A stretch of 45,446 bases of DNA from Bacteroidota bacterium (GCA_023415495.1 JAEZKK010000026.1:1-45446), one strand, 5' to 3'; shown: positions 14,545-24,460, counted from the stretch's first letter. Program-made: numbers and translations. The notes: a model not told the origin generated them from the sequence alone.

Positions 14545-17271
14545 ATGAGGAAAACCATACTTGTTTTTGGCTTATTAATTCTTTTTTCTTCCCAATTCCT
14601 AAAAGCTCAGGATGTAAATAATTTTACAAGATTAGAGGCATACGGGAAAATTCCAGATAATCTATTAGAAATAGCTAATTCAGATGATAAATTGAAGAAT
14701 GAATACGAAGAGAAACTCAGAATTCAATTAAAGAACTATATACTTTCGGGCAAAATTGTTTTTGGCGACACTGTTTCTCTTTATATTAATAATATAGTTG
14801 ACAGGCTATTAAAAGATGAAAAGGAACTTAGAAATGAGATTAAAGTATATGTAGTAAAGTCATCTCTTGTTAATGCTTTTGCAACAAGCAAGGGATATTT
14901 GTTTATCACCACAGGCTTTATTGCTCAAAGTACTAATGAAGCAGAGCTTGCTTTTACAATTGCACATGAAATAATCCATTATTCTAAAAAGCATGGCTAT
15001 TCTTTAAAAGAGGATTTTGATGATATTAAAGATTTTCTAACCTATCACTCTCGCTCCAGAGAACAGGAATTTGAATGTGATAGAGAAGGATATACAAACT
15101 ATTATCTTAAAGCAGGATATGATAAGAATTCTCCAATGGGAGTATATGATATATTACAATATTCCTATCTGCCTTTCGATGAGGTAAAAATAGGTAGAGA
15201 CTATTTTGAAACTCCATACTATAAGTTTAGAGATAATTATTTCCTTGAAAGCGTTAACCCTATTTCAAGCAGAGAGAACTATATAGATACTTTCTCCACA
15301 CATCCTAACCTTAAGAGTAGAAGAGTGGAAATGGACAAGTTAATAAAGGAAAACTCTCAAAACGAAGGCAAAGAATATATCCAAAGTAAAGAAGCATTTG
15401 ATTATATAAGAACTATTTGTAGGTTTGAAACCATTAACCAACAGATAATGGAGGATAATTATATTAAATCCTATTATAATTCTCTAATCCTTTTAGAAAA
15501 ACATCCAGATAATAAATTCCTTAGAACTGCTAAGATTGCTTCATTATATGGTATTTCGAAGGTAAAAACCTATGGTAATTATTCCAGATACCTGCTAACA
15601 AGAAAAGAAACTGAAGGAGAATTGCAGTTTATTGCCAATTTCTTTGAGAAAGCAAATAAGAAAGAAATTGCATTATTGGCATTAAGAGAGATTTACTTTG
15701 GGATGCAAAAAGAAGAAACAAAATATTATACAGCTCTTTTTAATGATATTATTAAGGATTTGTCAGAAGATATGAAGTTAAGTGAATTAAATCAATTCTC
15801 TGATTTAAGAATGGATGAAACACCCGAAGCTGATACTGCTGTAAAGAATGATAATAATAACAAATCTAAGTATGACAAGATTAAGGATACAAAGATAGTT
15901 GGGCATATCAAGGGCTTTAAGACAGAAAACTATATGCTTGGAGACCTAAAGAAGGATAGTGTGTTTATTGATAAGTTTGTAAATGTTGTATATAGGAATG
16001 AAAGCAAAAAGGCTGGAGATTTGATTAACGAACTTAAGGATGAAAAGAAAGAAACTAAGAAGATTGATAAATTAATTATCTTTGAACCTAACACAATCGT
16101 ATATAATAAGTACAGCGAAGTAAAGAAATCATCAGAAACAGACGAAAGACTTGCTTTAAAGTTTGAAAAGGAAATTAAAACATTTGCCACAAGAAATGGT
16201 ATAACTCCAATTATTATGTCAAGCCATAATTTTGATACAAGCTTTTCATATCAGCTAAGAGCAAAAATTCACGATTTTGGAATGGGGCTAAATAAATTTG
16301 GAGAGATATACTACGAAAGCAGGGATATGGAAAATTATTCTGAGGAATTGGGCTGCGATTATTTGAGTTTTATTGTCCTAAGAAAACAAAAGAAAAGTGA
16401 TGGTAATTCTATGTATAAGTCAATTCATACAATAAGCTCGATTATTTACGCTTATCCTTTTTTACCTATAAGTATTTGCCAGTGGATTCAATCTTCATAT
16501 AATGCTGAATTGAATTTTATGGTATATAATTTAGAAAATAATAGTTTTGAACAAACAAATACTATCTCTTTTACCTACGAAAACACTAAAGAGTTTGAAA
16601 AACAGGCATTAGATGTTTGTTTTAGGGGAGTTGGAGATAAAAATAGCTCGTATTCAAATCATGGATTTTTGGGTAAAAGAACTATATTTAGATTTGAAAC
16701 CAACCTTTCCCCTTCAATATTACTTCCAAACAGAGATGGTAAGAATGGAGTATTAAATTTCGACTACTCCTTTAATCCAAATATTGAATTTGTTGTAAAT
16801 GATAAGAATAGTGTTGGAGCAGGTATTGGTTGGATGAAAACTAAATTCAATTGTGAGGATAATTACTATAATTTATTCCCAAATCTTGGGGATTTAGATA
16901 TATTAAACTATTCAATCTACTATAAGAACTATAAAGCAATTGCTCCACTTGGATATTATTATAAAATACAACTTGATTATTGGACATACACTCCTAATAT
17001 GGTTTATCAGTACTACGATTATTCAGGAAATCCAACGAATGATTTATACGTTGACCCAGGTTTTGGATTAGGGTTTAAGATTGAGTATGGAAAGGTATTC
17101 TTTGTAAATGATTATATTCAAATTGGAACAGGATGTTCTGTTGGTATGGCATTTAAAGGATGGCGAGAAGTATCGGAAATTGACGGAACAGTGCCTGAAT
17201 GGATAGACCGCGCGTTAAGGAGAAAATACTTCCTTGGCATTAACCTAAATATTGGAATTCTGCCTTTTTAA
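14545..17271 (+). CDS. Secreted M48-type zinc metalloprotease with a large C-terminal extension
   Basis: This 908-residue protein starts with a signal peptide ending LKAQ. Residues about 50-270 form an M48 peptidase domain: the zinc motif HEIIH at 141-145 within AFTIAHEIIHYSKKHGY and the third ligand Glu175 in SREQEFECDREG. A THP-LKSR segment typical of M48 proteins follows. Residues about 290-680 match nothing I recognise, and the last 200 residues look like an outer-membrane beta-barrel, ending GINLNIGILPF. Related M48 proteins (BepA, LoiP) handle outer-membrane protein quality control. A protease joined to a barrel-like tail is unusual. The next two genes also encode exported proteins. Confidence 0.8.
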   Translation: MRKTILVFGLLILFSSQFLKAQDVNNFTRLEAYGKIPDNLLEIANSDDKLKNEYEEKLRIQLKNYILSGKIVFGDTVSLYINNIVDRLLKDEKELRNEIKVYVVKSSLVNAFATSKGYLFITTGFIAQSTNEAELAFTIAHEIIHYSKKHGYSLKEDFDDIKDFLTYHSRSREQEFECDREGYTNYYLKAGYDKNSPMGVYDILQYSYLPFDEVKIGRDYFETPYYKFRDNYFLESVNPISSRENYIDTFSTHPNLKSRRVEMDKLIKENSQNEGKEYIQSKEAFDYIRTICRFETINQQIMEDNYIKSYYNSLILLEKHPDNKFLRTAKIASLYGISKVKTYGNYSRYLLTRKETEGELQFIANFFEKANKKEIALLALREIYFGMQKEETKYYTALFNDIIKDLSEDMKLSELNQFSDLRMDETPEADTAVKNDNNNKSKYDKIKDTKIVGHIKGFKTENYMLGDLKKDSVFIDKFVNVVYRNESKKAGDLINELKDEKKETKKIDKLIIFEPNTIVYNKYSEVKKSSETDERLALKFEKEIKTFATRNGITPIIMSSHNFDTSFSYQLRAKIHDFGMGLNKFGEIYYESRDMENYSEELGCDYLSFIVLRKQKKSDGNSMYKSIHTISSIIYAYPFLPISICQWIQSSYNAELNFMVYNLENNSFEQTNTISFTYENTKEFEKQALDVCFRGVGDKNSSYSNHGFLGKRTIFRFETNLSPSILLPNRDGKNGVLNFDYSFNPNIEFVVNDKNSVGAGIGWMKTKFNCEDNYYNLFPNLGDLDILNYSIYYKNYKAIAPLGYYYKIQLDYWTYTPNMVYQYYDYSGNPTNDLYVDPGFGLGFKIEYGKVFFVNDYIQIGTGCSVGMAFKGWREVSEIDGTVPEWIDRALRRKYFLGINLNIGILPF

Positions 17272-17303
17272 TCTGTAAATAATAAACCTAAATAAAATTG
17301 ATT

Positions 17304-18758
17304 ATGAGAAAAATTACTGTTTTTTGTTTGTTCCTCCTAAGCATATTCTCACTTAATGCTCAACAAATGAATTGGAGCCCTGAGGTTAATACTAATAATA
17401 GAAGAGAAGAGGTAGAATACATCGGCTCTGCAAACCAAAAGAACTATTTTATTTCCAAGGCAGCAAAGCATGGTCTTTTTAGTATTAAAATAGAAGTGTA
17501 TTTCTTTTCAACTAATTCAAATAATGAATTTGTAAAAGAAGGAGATAGAATAATTTTAGAGAACTCAGATATAATAAAAGCCTTTGTAAAGGATAATAAT
17601 ATAAATATCCTCCTTAAAACTATCGATAACGAAGAGGCTATAGTAGAGCTTGTAGTATTTGACTCCGAAACTCTAAATGAAAAACAAAACGAAGCAAAGG
17701 ATTTATTGAAGTTTGATATTGGGAAAAGAGACGAAGTGGTTGTTTATTTCAAGGAAAGTGCGGATAAAACCAAGTATTGTTTAAATTACCTTTCTACTGA
17801 TTACAAAACAAGTAAGGGTTATTTGCAGTTTAATGTGTTTGAGAATGACAATACTCCATTATGGTCAAATCGTTTTGATAATGATTTTGAAGGAATGCTA
17901 AGAATCTATGATTTCCACTTAGAAAACTCTGGAGATGTTTATATGTATGCAGTAAATTCTATTCCTATAAATAAGAAAGAGAAAGAATATAAGTTATTAA
18001 TCCTAAAAGCTAATGAATACGATACAAGAGATTCAGAGTTTAATATATCTCTTAATTGGGGTATCTCAAGTATGAGCTTCTATAAGATTGATTCAAATAT
18101 TATTTTCCTTGCAACCCAAAGCCAAGATTTATTAAGCACTTATAAATTAGACCTTGAACAAGAAGATATCCTTAGTCAAAATAGTTTTAGATTAATGAAT
18201 GTAGAGGATAACTATATTGACTGGTCTTTAAGTTCTTTTCATAAGCTCGATAATGGGAATTTAGTACTTCCTATGGAGAATAAGTATGCTATTAAGTATA
18301 TATCTAATAATTCCACTTCTTATGTTTTCTATAATTATAATATGATATTTGCTTTGCTCGACCCTGATAATAATGAATTGATTAAAAAGCAACATATTTC
18401 TAAATATATTAGCTTTACAACAACAAAATATATGGAACATGGTTATTTCGAGGCTCCTTATTTCTGCTCTAATGGAGATGAATTCTTTGCTCTCTATAAT
18501 AATAACGTTAAATACAAGGATTTAGAAGAGAATAGTGTTAGATGGCTAAGCCCTACTTCTTCAAAAGGAAGTAAGAAATTCCAAACACAGTTACTAAGAA
18601 TTGACCAAAGCGGAAATATTAAGTTAGAAACCTTGTTTTCAATGAAGAAAGATAAGAGAATGTTTAGTGCATATACTACTTTCCTTAACTCTGATAATGA
18701 ATTAATCATTAGTGGAGGGAATGCAAAGGGATATAGCTTTACTAAGTATAAATTATAA
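17304..18758 (+). CDS. Secreted protein of unknown function
   Basis: I do not recognise this 484-residue protein. It begins MRKITVFCLFLLSIFSLNAQ, a signal peptide, and this second Met is preferred over the Met two codons earlier because it directly starts the Arg-Lys n-region. The rest is soluble, acidic and full of strand-like repeats (NGDVYMYAVNSIPINKKE-like, ILKANEYDTRDSEFN, QTQLLRIDQSGNIKLETL) suggesting a beta-propeller, although no motif proves it. It lies 32 bp after the M48 protease gene and 43 bp before the next exported protein, so the three are probably one operon. Confidence 0.7.
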   Translation: MRKITVFCLFLLSIFSLNAQQMNWSPEVNTNNRREEVEYIGSANQKNYFISKAAKHGLFSIKIEVYFFSTNSNNEFVKEGDRIILENSDIIKAFVKDNNINILLKTIDNEEAIVELVVFDSETLNEKQNEAKDLLKFDIGKRDEVVVYFKESADKTKYCLNYLSTDYKTSKGYLQFNVFENDNTPLWSNRFDNDFEGMLRIYDFHLENSGDVYMYAVNSIPINKKEKEYKLLILKANEYDTRDSEFNISLNWGISSMSFYKIDSNIIFLATQSQDLLSTYKLDLEQEDILSQNSFRLMNVEDNYIDWSLSSFHKLDNGNLVLPMENKYAIKYISNNSTSYVFYNYNMIFALLDPDNNELIKKQHISKYISFTTTKYMEHGYFEAPYFCSNGDEFFALYNNNVKYKDLEENSVRWLSPTSSKGSKKFQTQLLRIDQSGNIKLETLFSMKKDKRMFSAYTTFLNSDNELIISGGNAKGYSFTKYKL

Positions 18759-18801
18759 ATAGATATTTATTAACCCATCATCTATATATAAAGATATTCT
18801 T

Positions 18802-19473
18802 ATGAGAAAGATTATAATATTAGCAGTAATTTCTGTTTTTACGAGCTTTATTACTAATGCTCAAGAGAGAGAATACTCAAAAGGTAAATGGTATTTGGGT
18901 CCTCATGTAGGAATAACAAATAATATCCCAAGTATCAAAGGCTATGATTTTACTAATGGTTATAATGTTGGAGCTTTCGGGGGATATTCCTTTACAAACT
19001 TACTTGGTATTAACTCTGGAGCCTTGTATTCGTGGGAATCGAGCTTGGATTTTAGACAAGAATACCTAAAGATACCTGCTATATTTATGCTCCATTTTAA
19101 ACAAGTACATTTTGGGCTTGGACTTCAGTACAACTTATCTATTAGCGATATAGGATATCTCAATCTCAAAACCTCAAACATGAGCTATGCCTCCGGGATT
19201 TTTGAATTTGGATTTAATTCTCCTTATTTGCCATTACCAGGAGGAGGAATAATCTATATTGGGTTTAGCACTCGCTATATCTTTCGCGTTGGTTACGCCC
19301 TATATCCTTGGTCTTATTCTACCCAAGGAGGAGTTGTTGGAGGAGTAATACAAGATGATTACTATTTTGAGTACCGTCCGTTTTTTATTGAATTTGCTTT
19401 GCAATACAATATAGGGCAACATTTCTCCATTTTCAACTCAAAAGCCAAAGAAACAGTTGTAAGACGCAGATAA
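18802..19473 (+). CDS. Outer-membrane beta-barrel protein (porin-like)
   Basis: The 223-residue product has a signal peptide (MRKIIILAVISVFTSFITNA, then Q) and a mature part of amphipathic strands: KGKWYLGPHVGITNNIPS, GYNVGAFGGYSFTNLLGIN, GIIYIGFSTRYIFRVGYALY, FFIEFALQYNIG. This pattern fits the Bacteroidota PorT/OmpA-like 'outer membrane beta-barrel' group of 8-10 strands. No binding or catalytic motif is visible. As the third gene after the M48 protease it may be a partner or client of that protein; this is inference from order only. It converges on ccsA with a 13-bp gap. Confidence 0.75.
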   Translation: MRKIIILAVISVFTSFITNAQEREYSKGKWYLGPHVGITNNIPSIKGYDFTNGYNVGAFGGYSFTNLLGINSGALYSWESSLDFRQEYLKIPAIFMLHFKQVHFGLGLQYNLSISDIGYLNLKTSNMSYASGIFEFGFNSPYLPLPGGGIIYIGFSTRYIFRVGYALYPWSYSTQGGVVGGVIQDDYYFEYRPFFIEFALQYNIGQHFSIFNSKAKETVVRRR

Positions 19474-19486
19474 ACTTGATTATTTA

Positions 19487-20263
19487 TTAGTAAACGTGAA
19501 TGCTGCTTTGGGCTGATGGGAGATAGCTAACTCCTAACCAAGTTATGCATAGAAGAATAAAGGATATTATTAGTATCCAGTAGATAAAAGCTTTGTCTTT
19601 GTATTTTATTCTAAGATGAATAAAGACTAAATAGGCTGTTGCTGTAAGAAAAGCCCATGTTTCTTTTGGATCCCATGACCAATAGTTTCCCCAAGCTTCC
19701 TTCGCCCAAATAGCTCCCATAAGCATCCCAAGCAAAAGAAAGCCAAAGCCTGAATAGACAAGATTATCCACAAGTTCAACTATCTTATTCTCATAGTTTT
19801 TTGAAAGATGATAAAGAATAATAAACGAAGCAATCGTTGCAGCTCCAAACATTGAATAAGAAATAATATAAACGCTTACATGTGGGATAAACCATACGCT
19901 TTGCAGAGCTGGCATAAGGTTTTGTGTATGAATATCTGGCTTTAGAATATTTATAATTGCAAAGACGCTCGCAACAACTCCTGTATAGGAAACCAACCAT
20001 TTATACTTCCATTTCTTATAAGTAATATATCCTATTATGGTTAGGAACAAGGAATACCAAAGCCTTGTTTCACCCATTGTTTTGAATATAGGTCTTGATA
20101 AATCTCTCCAAAGAAAAGCAATAAACCCTGCAAAGACAATTATACCAGAAATAAAAAGAATCTCAGCAAGTTTAATTTTATTTTTATTCAATATTAATAC
20201 TGAAGCTGAGAGCCAAAGTATAATTGAAATCACTGCAAAATAGATAAAATAATTCCAAGCCAT
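19487..20263 (-). CDS. ccsA: Cytochrome c biogenesis protein CcsA (heme channel, System II)
   Basis: CcsA carries heme across the inner membrane and presents it for attachment to apocytochromes c. The 258-residue protein has about eight helices and the WWD-type heme-handling segment WGNYWSWDPKETWAFLTATAYL near residues 189-210. Conserved His residues flank it (FIPHVSVYIISY and the His in LVFIHLRI). Its ATG directly follows the ccsB stop with no gap. It is the last gene of the nrfH-nrfA-ccsB-ccsA unit, which points to a dedicated role in maturing the nitrite reductase cytochromes. Confidence 0.93.
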   Translation of the reverse strand: MAWNYFIYFAVISIILWLSASVLILNKNKIKLAEILFISGIIVFAGFIAFLWRDLSRPIFKTMGETRLWYSLFLTIIGYITYKKWKYKWLVSYTGVVASVFAIINILKPDIHTQNLMPALQSVWFIPHVSVYIISYSMFGAATIASFIILYHLSKNYENKIVELVDNLVYSGFGFLLLGMLMGAIWAKEAWGNYWSWDPKETWAFLTATAYLVFIHLRIKYKDKAFIYWILIISFILLCITWLGVSYLPSAQSSIHVY

Positions 20264-21520
20264 TTATATAGATTTTTTACCAAGTATAACTAATAATACT
20301 CCTCCAACTCCAAGTAGGAAAATCCCAAAATAAACAAAGTAAAGCCAAGGGTCGTGTACGAGTTCGAAGGAAGAATAATTGCTTAATTTACCCATTTCAT
20401 TATCATAACCATATTGATACACCCACCAAGATCCAATCTTTAATGGTTTGTTTACCTCAATTCTTGCTTTCTTGTATTTCTCATCCTGAGTAAATACCTC
20501 AATGTCCGAGATAAAAGCCTTGGGTTCGGGTTTAGTCATCACCAATGCCAAATTAGTATCTATATTCAAAGCTCTTGGCATTAGAGCATAGTTTCCTGAG
20601 CTTACCCAGCCACTAATAACCTTATTTGTTTTCCTATCTTTTAAGCTGATATTGGCAGAAGGTGTTGAACCAAGCATAGGAGTAAAGCGAAAAGAGGTGT
20701 CGCCGTTTGGGATAGAGCTATGGATATAATTATTTAGAGTAATCTCATAACCGTTAAAGCTATAGTTACGAGTATTGGTATCTAATTGCAAATACGAAAC
20801 CTTAGTTGTTTTCTCTATCTCTCCAGTCTTTCTATCAATTATTGCAAGCTTTGGAATATAATCCTCGATAACAAAATCATTTAGCTTAATTGCTATTGGT
20901 AACTCTATTGCCTCTTGGTTCGAATCATATACCCTCCACTCAATTTCCGACTTATTAACATACATTATATATCTTTGCAAATCGGAATAGCCAAGAGCTG
21001 AGAAAAACAAAACCATCCAAAGTCCAAGATGATTAAGAGTAAAGAGTATTTTCTTCTTATTCTTTGAGAATAATCTTTTAATTATTATAGAACCTAAAGA
21101 AATAAGGGTTAGGAAATAGATAAGAACAAAGCTCCAGCTTGTAGTCATTTGCCTAAAGCCAAGTCTTGTAAAGAAATTCTCTTTTATTCCTGGGTCAATT
21201 CCCTCAGAGGTTAAGATTTGGGGAGTTAGTCCCATAATAATACAGAGAATTGTAAGAGTAGATATTAAACCTACACTTAATTCTAAGGATGAGAAGAATT
21301 TGAAAAGAATAGTTTTTTTTCTAAATAAGGATAATAGAATGATAAATAAAACTATTCCTCCTCCAAAAAAGAAATTATAAGGTCTTGCGAGCAAAAAGAA
21401 ATCGAAATTTCCAATATTATAATTAAGTACAAAGCCCACGAGGACTATGCTCCATACAATTAAATTGTATTCAGTAAATCCCCATGGGCTCTCCCATATC
21501 CTCTTACGAGAGTTTTCCAT
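20264..21520 (-). CDS. ccsB: Cytochrome c biogenesis protein CcsB (ResB-like)
   Basis: This 418-residue protein is the ResB/CcsB partner of CcsA. It has three N-terminal helices (about residues 19-38, 48-66 and 76-97), another near residue 130-150, a long periplasmic domain and a last helix near the C-terminus (LYFVYFGIFLLGVGGVLLVI). Family marks include SSLELSVGLISTLTILCIIMGLTPQ and GSWWVYQYGYDNEMG. The complex brings reduced apocytochrome to heme. The gene overlaps the end of nrfA by 17 bp, a sign of translational coupling. Confidence 0.9.
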   Translation of the reverse strand: MENSRKRIWESPWGFTEYNLIVWSIVLVGFVLNYNIGNFDFFLLARPYNFFFGGGIVLFIILLSLFRKKTILFKFFSSLELSVGLISTLTILCIIMGLTPQILTSEGIDPGIKENFFTRLGFRQMTTSWSFVLIYFLTLISLGSIIIKRLFSKNKKKILFTLNHLGLWMVLFFSALGYSDLQRYIMYVNKSEIEWRVYDSNQEAIELPIAIKLNDFVIEDYIPKLAIIDRKTGEIEKTTKVSYLQLDTNTRNYSFNGYEITLNNYIHSSIPNGDTSFRFTPMLGSTPSANISLKDRKTNKVISGWVSSGNYALMPRALNIDTNLALVMTKPEPKAFISDIEVFTQDEKYKKARIEVNKPLKIGSWWVYQYGYDNEMGKLSNYSSFELVHDPWLYFVYFGIFLLGVGGVLLVILGKKSI

Positions 21521-22997
21521 CCTTCTTAGCTTTTTCTATCCACTTAGGTATAACTGTTTGTTTGAAGTTTTCTTTCTTTTGGGTAATGGTTTTCATATCC
21601 AATCCAATATAAGTCTGAGCCTTAGTCTTTGAGCTAATATCAGGCATCTTTACATCCCTAACTCCTAAGTCCATCAATACTTTTTGAAGTTCTAACTGAG
21701 CCAATAATGCTCTATCCAAACTATGGGCAAGTATTCTTTGGCTTTCCACAGGTGCATGGAAGCTTGAGCCATGAGACGCTACTACATAATCCCAACGCCA
21801 CTGTGATTGGCGAATTAGTTCTAAAACAGGAGTCATAGTTTTTTCATTCGCTCCTTTATCCCAGGCTGTCTTTGCCATTATATGTGCTTTAGTAAGTTCT
21901 TTCTCAATCCTATCTCTAATCTCATTTACCTTGTCTTGGTACTCGTAAACATAGCTTATTAATTGTTCTTGACTATCTCTATGACAAGTTTGGCAGGTTG
22001 AGCTAACTTTTTTCAAAGGACTCATAACTTGGTGGTCAGAGTACTTTATTCCTCCTTCAGATACGTAAGGCATGTGGCAATCAGCACAGGAGAGTCCTCT
22101 TTTTGAGTGAGGTCCTAATAGGAACATTTCATAATCTGGATGTTGAGCCTTCAGCATTGGAGCCTTACTAAGATTATGTACCCAATCCACATGCTTAACT
22201 TCATCGTAATACTTTTCAATATCCTCAACATTCATACCTTTGTCCCATGGTAAGGTAAGATATTTTCCATCTCCTTTGAAATAATATTCAACATGACATT
22301 GAGCACATGCCAAAGACCTCATTTCTTGTGGAGTTGCCTTAGTAATATCTTTACCACTCCTTTGAAATGCCTCAATAAGTGCAGGTCTTGTAATAGTTAA
22401 GCTCATTGTCTTAGGGTCATGACAATCAGCACATCCAATTGGGTTAACTATTTCTGCACCAAACTGACTCCAGTTTGATTTATAAAACTTTTCTATTCCT
22501 ATTTCGCTCATCATTCTTGGAACATCAGGGCTTTTACATGTCCAACAGGTTGAGGGTTGAATATCTCCCTCACCAGGATTCATTGGACTTGCTGTTCTAA
22601 GAGTATTCCTAACATCATCTATTGCATGAAAGTGTCCTCTTGGAGCTGAATAATCCATTGCAAAAGCATATCCTGCCCAAAGCACGACCATTTCAGGTCT
22701 TTCCTCTAAAACATCTAAAGGCATATTACCATTATGTTTGCTCTTGAAATCCATTTCCTTGGTTTTCTTCCAAGTTGTGTATTCTCTTGGGTAGTTAATC
22801 CCCCAAATATCACTTTTAGCTTCTATTCCTTTTATCTCTACTTTCTTATTACTGTAGAGTGTTGCAATTTCGGCTCTTCTTTCAGTTATAGAAGCTGCAA
22901 GCAGTCCTAATAAAAATACGCCTACCATTACAAAGGCTAAGATTGACCAACCTATGATTGGTCGTTTCTTAATTGCGGAGTTGAGTTTTTTAATCAT
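21504..22997 (-). CDS. nrfA: Ammonia-forming cytochrome c nitrite reductase
   Basis: NrfA reduces nitrite to ammonium with six electrons in the periplasm. The 497-residue protein has an N-terminal signal-anchor helix and exactly five heme sites: the active-site CWTCK (151-155), where Lys replaces the usual His, and CADCH (189-193), CAQCH (231-235), CADCH (304-308) and CQTCH (335-339). The Tyr and His of the active site would lie in CAQCHVEYYF and the LLGPHSKRG region. The protein appears complete. It is paired with its electron donor NrfH and followed by the assembly genes ccsB-ccsA. Confidence 0.98.
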   Translation of the reverse strand: MIKKLNSAIKKRPIIGWSILAFVMVGVFLLGLLAASITERRAEIATLYSNKKVEIKGIEAKSDIWGINYPREYTTWKKTKEMDFKSKHNGNMPLDVLEERPEMVVLWAGYAFAMDYSAPRGHFHAIDDVRNTLRTASPMNPGEGDIQPSTCWTCKSPDVPRMMSEIGIEKFYKSNWSQFGAEIVNPIGCADCHDPKTMSLTITRPALIEAFQRSGKDITKATPQEMRSLACAQCHVEYYFKGDGKYLTLPWDKGMNVEDIEKYYDEVKHVDWVHNLSKAPMLKAQHPDYEMFLLGPHSKRGLSCADCHMPYVSEGGIKYSDHQVMSPLKKVSSTCQTCHRDSQEQLISYVYEYQDKVNEIRDRIEKELTKAHIMAKTAWDKGANEKTMTPVLELIRQSQWRWDYVVASHGSSFHAPVESQRILAHSLDRALLAQLELQKVLMDLGVRDVKMPDISSKTKAQTYIGLDMKTITQKKENFKQTVIPKWIEKAKKDGKLS

Positions 22998-23017
22998 AAT
23001 ATAATAGTTTTTATATC

Positions 23018-23599
23018 TTATTTAATCGAATTCTTAAGCCAATTAGGAACGGGACTCTTAGGCATTGGGGCAAGAGAATTTGGAGATGAAGAGATATTAC
23101 TTACTTTAGTATGAGGTACATCTGTATGGCAATCCCAACATGCCTTACCCTCTCCTTTTTTAGTATCCTTAAAGCTTATCCTTCCTGTATTTACCATTGC
23201 AGTATTTAGATGTTCATGACATCTTATGCAATTATTCATTATTACAGTATAACTTGGGTCTCTTGGTCGAATTGACTGAGGCTCTGCGTGTGCTGTAAAG
23301 ACAGCAGAATGGTAAAGTCCATCAGCTGCTTTGAAATAGAATTTTGAAATTACATTATTTTGCGGTACATGGCAATCGTTGCAATGTGCATAATTCCTAT
23401 GCGAAGAATGTTGCCAAGTATCGTAATAAGGGCTCATAATATGGCAATTAATACATGCCTCTGGTTCATCTGACAAATAAGAATGTGCCCTAGACATATA
23501 CACTGAATAAGAGCCTAACCCAGCGATAATTCCCCCAATTATAAAGAATGGGAGGATTAACCAATTTGGTAAAAGAGATAATAGTTTCCTCATAATCAA
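23018..23599 (-). CDS. nrfH: NrfH, tetraheme quinol dehydrogenase for NrfA
   Basis: NrfH takes electrons from menaquinol and passes them to NrfA. The 193-residue protein has one N-terminal membrane helix (about 13-33) and four heme motifs: CINCH (49-53), CNDCH (73-77), CIRCH (124-128) and CWDCH (154-158), the NapC/NirT pattern. A Met in CINCHIM fits the unusual axial Met of the first heme in NrfH. The alternative start is the second Met two codons later. A strong promoter lies at 23647-23677. I see no clear FNR- or HcpR-type operator near it. Confidence 0.96.
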   Translation of the reverse strand: MIMRKLLSLLPNWLILPFFIIGGIIAGLGSYSVYMSRAHSYLSDEPEACINCHIMSPYYDTWQHSSHRNYAHCNDCHVPQNNVISKFYFKAADGLYHSAVFTAHAEPQSIRPRDPSYTVIMNNCIRCHEHLNTAMVNTGRISFKDTKKGEGKACWDCHTDVPHTKVSNISSSPNSLAPMPKSPVPNWLKNSIK

Positions 23600-23646
23600 T
23601 AGTTTTAAATCCCAACTCTAATACCCCACAATCAATCTTGATACCG

Positions 23647-23677
23647 CAAAGATATAAAATATTTAATACGAAACAAA
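23647..23677 (-). promoter_or_regulatory. Promoter of the nrfHA-ccsBA operon
   Basis: On the minus strand TTTG (23674-23677) and TATCTTTG (23647-23654) are 19 bp apart, about 48 bp upstream of the nrfH start. Confidence 0.75.
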
Positions 23678-23761
23678 TAAAATCAAGTTTTTTCTTTCCT
23701 AAATCTATTTTCTTATATCTTGATTCTATTTTCATAAAGCTAAGTAAGCAGGAGAAAATCC

Positions 23762-24451
23762 TTAAAAGTTGTGTTTTTCGAAGTATTCCCATAGTTTATC
23801 TTCTGGGGTTGGAGCTGTAAAACTCATTAATTCTTTTTTTACTGGATGGACGAAACTTAAGAGTCTTGAATGTAGAGAAATTGAACCATCGGGATTGCTT
23901 CTATCAAATCCATATTTTAAATCTCCTTTAATTGGGCAACCTATTGCGGATAGTTGTACTCTTATTTGGTGGTGTCTTCCACTTAATAGCTCTATTGATA
24001 ATAGGAAATACTTATCGCTCTTGCCGATTAATGTATAATTTAACTCAGCTTTTAAACCATTATTTACATCCTTAGTAATATAAGACTTGTTCTTTTCCTC
24101 ATTCTTCTTTAGATAATTTACCAAGTTACCTTTCTCCTTTGGAGGAGGATTTTTAGTAATTGCCCAATAAGTTTTATGAATCTCTCTATTTGAAACCATC
24201 TTATTAAGTCTGACAAGAGCTTTTTCTGTTTTAGCAAACACAAGAGCTCCTGAGACAGGTCTGTCTAAACGGTGAACTACACCACAATAGATATTTCCTT
24301 GTTTATTATACTTAACTTTAAGATAATCCTTAATCATATCTACAAGTGAAATATCATTGGTCTTATCACCATGAACAATCTGACCTGGATATTTATTTAA
24401 AACTAATATATGATTATCCTCAAAGAGGATTTGTTTAGAAAAATTACTCAT
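23762..24451 (-). CDS. RluA-family pseudouridine synthase
   Basis: This 229-residue protein is the catalytic domain of an RluA/RluD-type pseudouridine synthase: VVHRLDRPVSGALVFAKTEKAL carries the catalytic Asp63 in HRLDR. ELLSGRHHQIRVQLSAIGCPIKGDLKYG is the RNA-binding/active-site block, followed by SLHSRLLSFVHPVKKE. There is no S4 domain before it, so it resembles the short RluA/TruC-type members. Whether it acts on rRNA or tRNA cannot be told. It begins 9 bp after psd and is the last gene of the rsfS-ftsH run. Confidence 0.9.
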   Translation of the reverse strand: MSNFSKQILFEDNHILVLNKYPGQIVHGDKTNDISLVDMIKDYLKVKYNKQGNIYCGVVHRLDRPVSGALVFAKTEKALVRLNKMVSNREIHKTYWAITKNPPPKEKGNLVNYLKKNEEKNKSYITKDVNNGLKAELNYTLIGKSDKYFLLSIELLSGRHHQIRVQLSAIGCPIKGDLKYGFDRSNPDGSISLHSRLLSFVHPVKKELMSFTAPTPEDKLWEYFEKHNF

Positions 24452-24460
24452 TTCTAAGTT

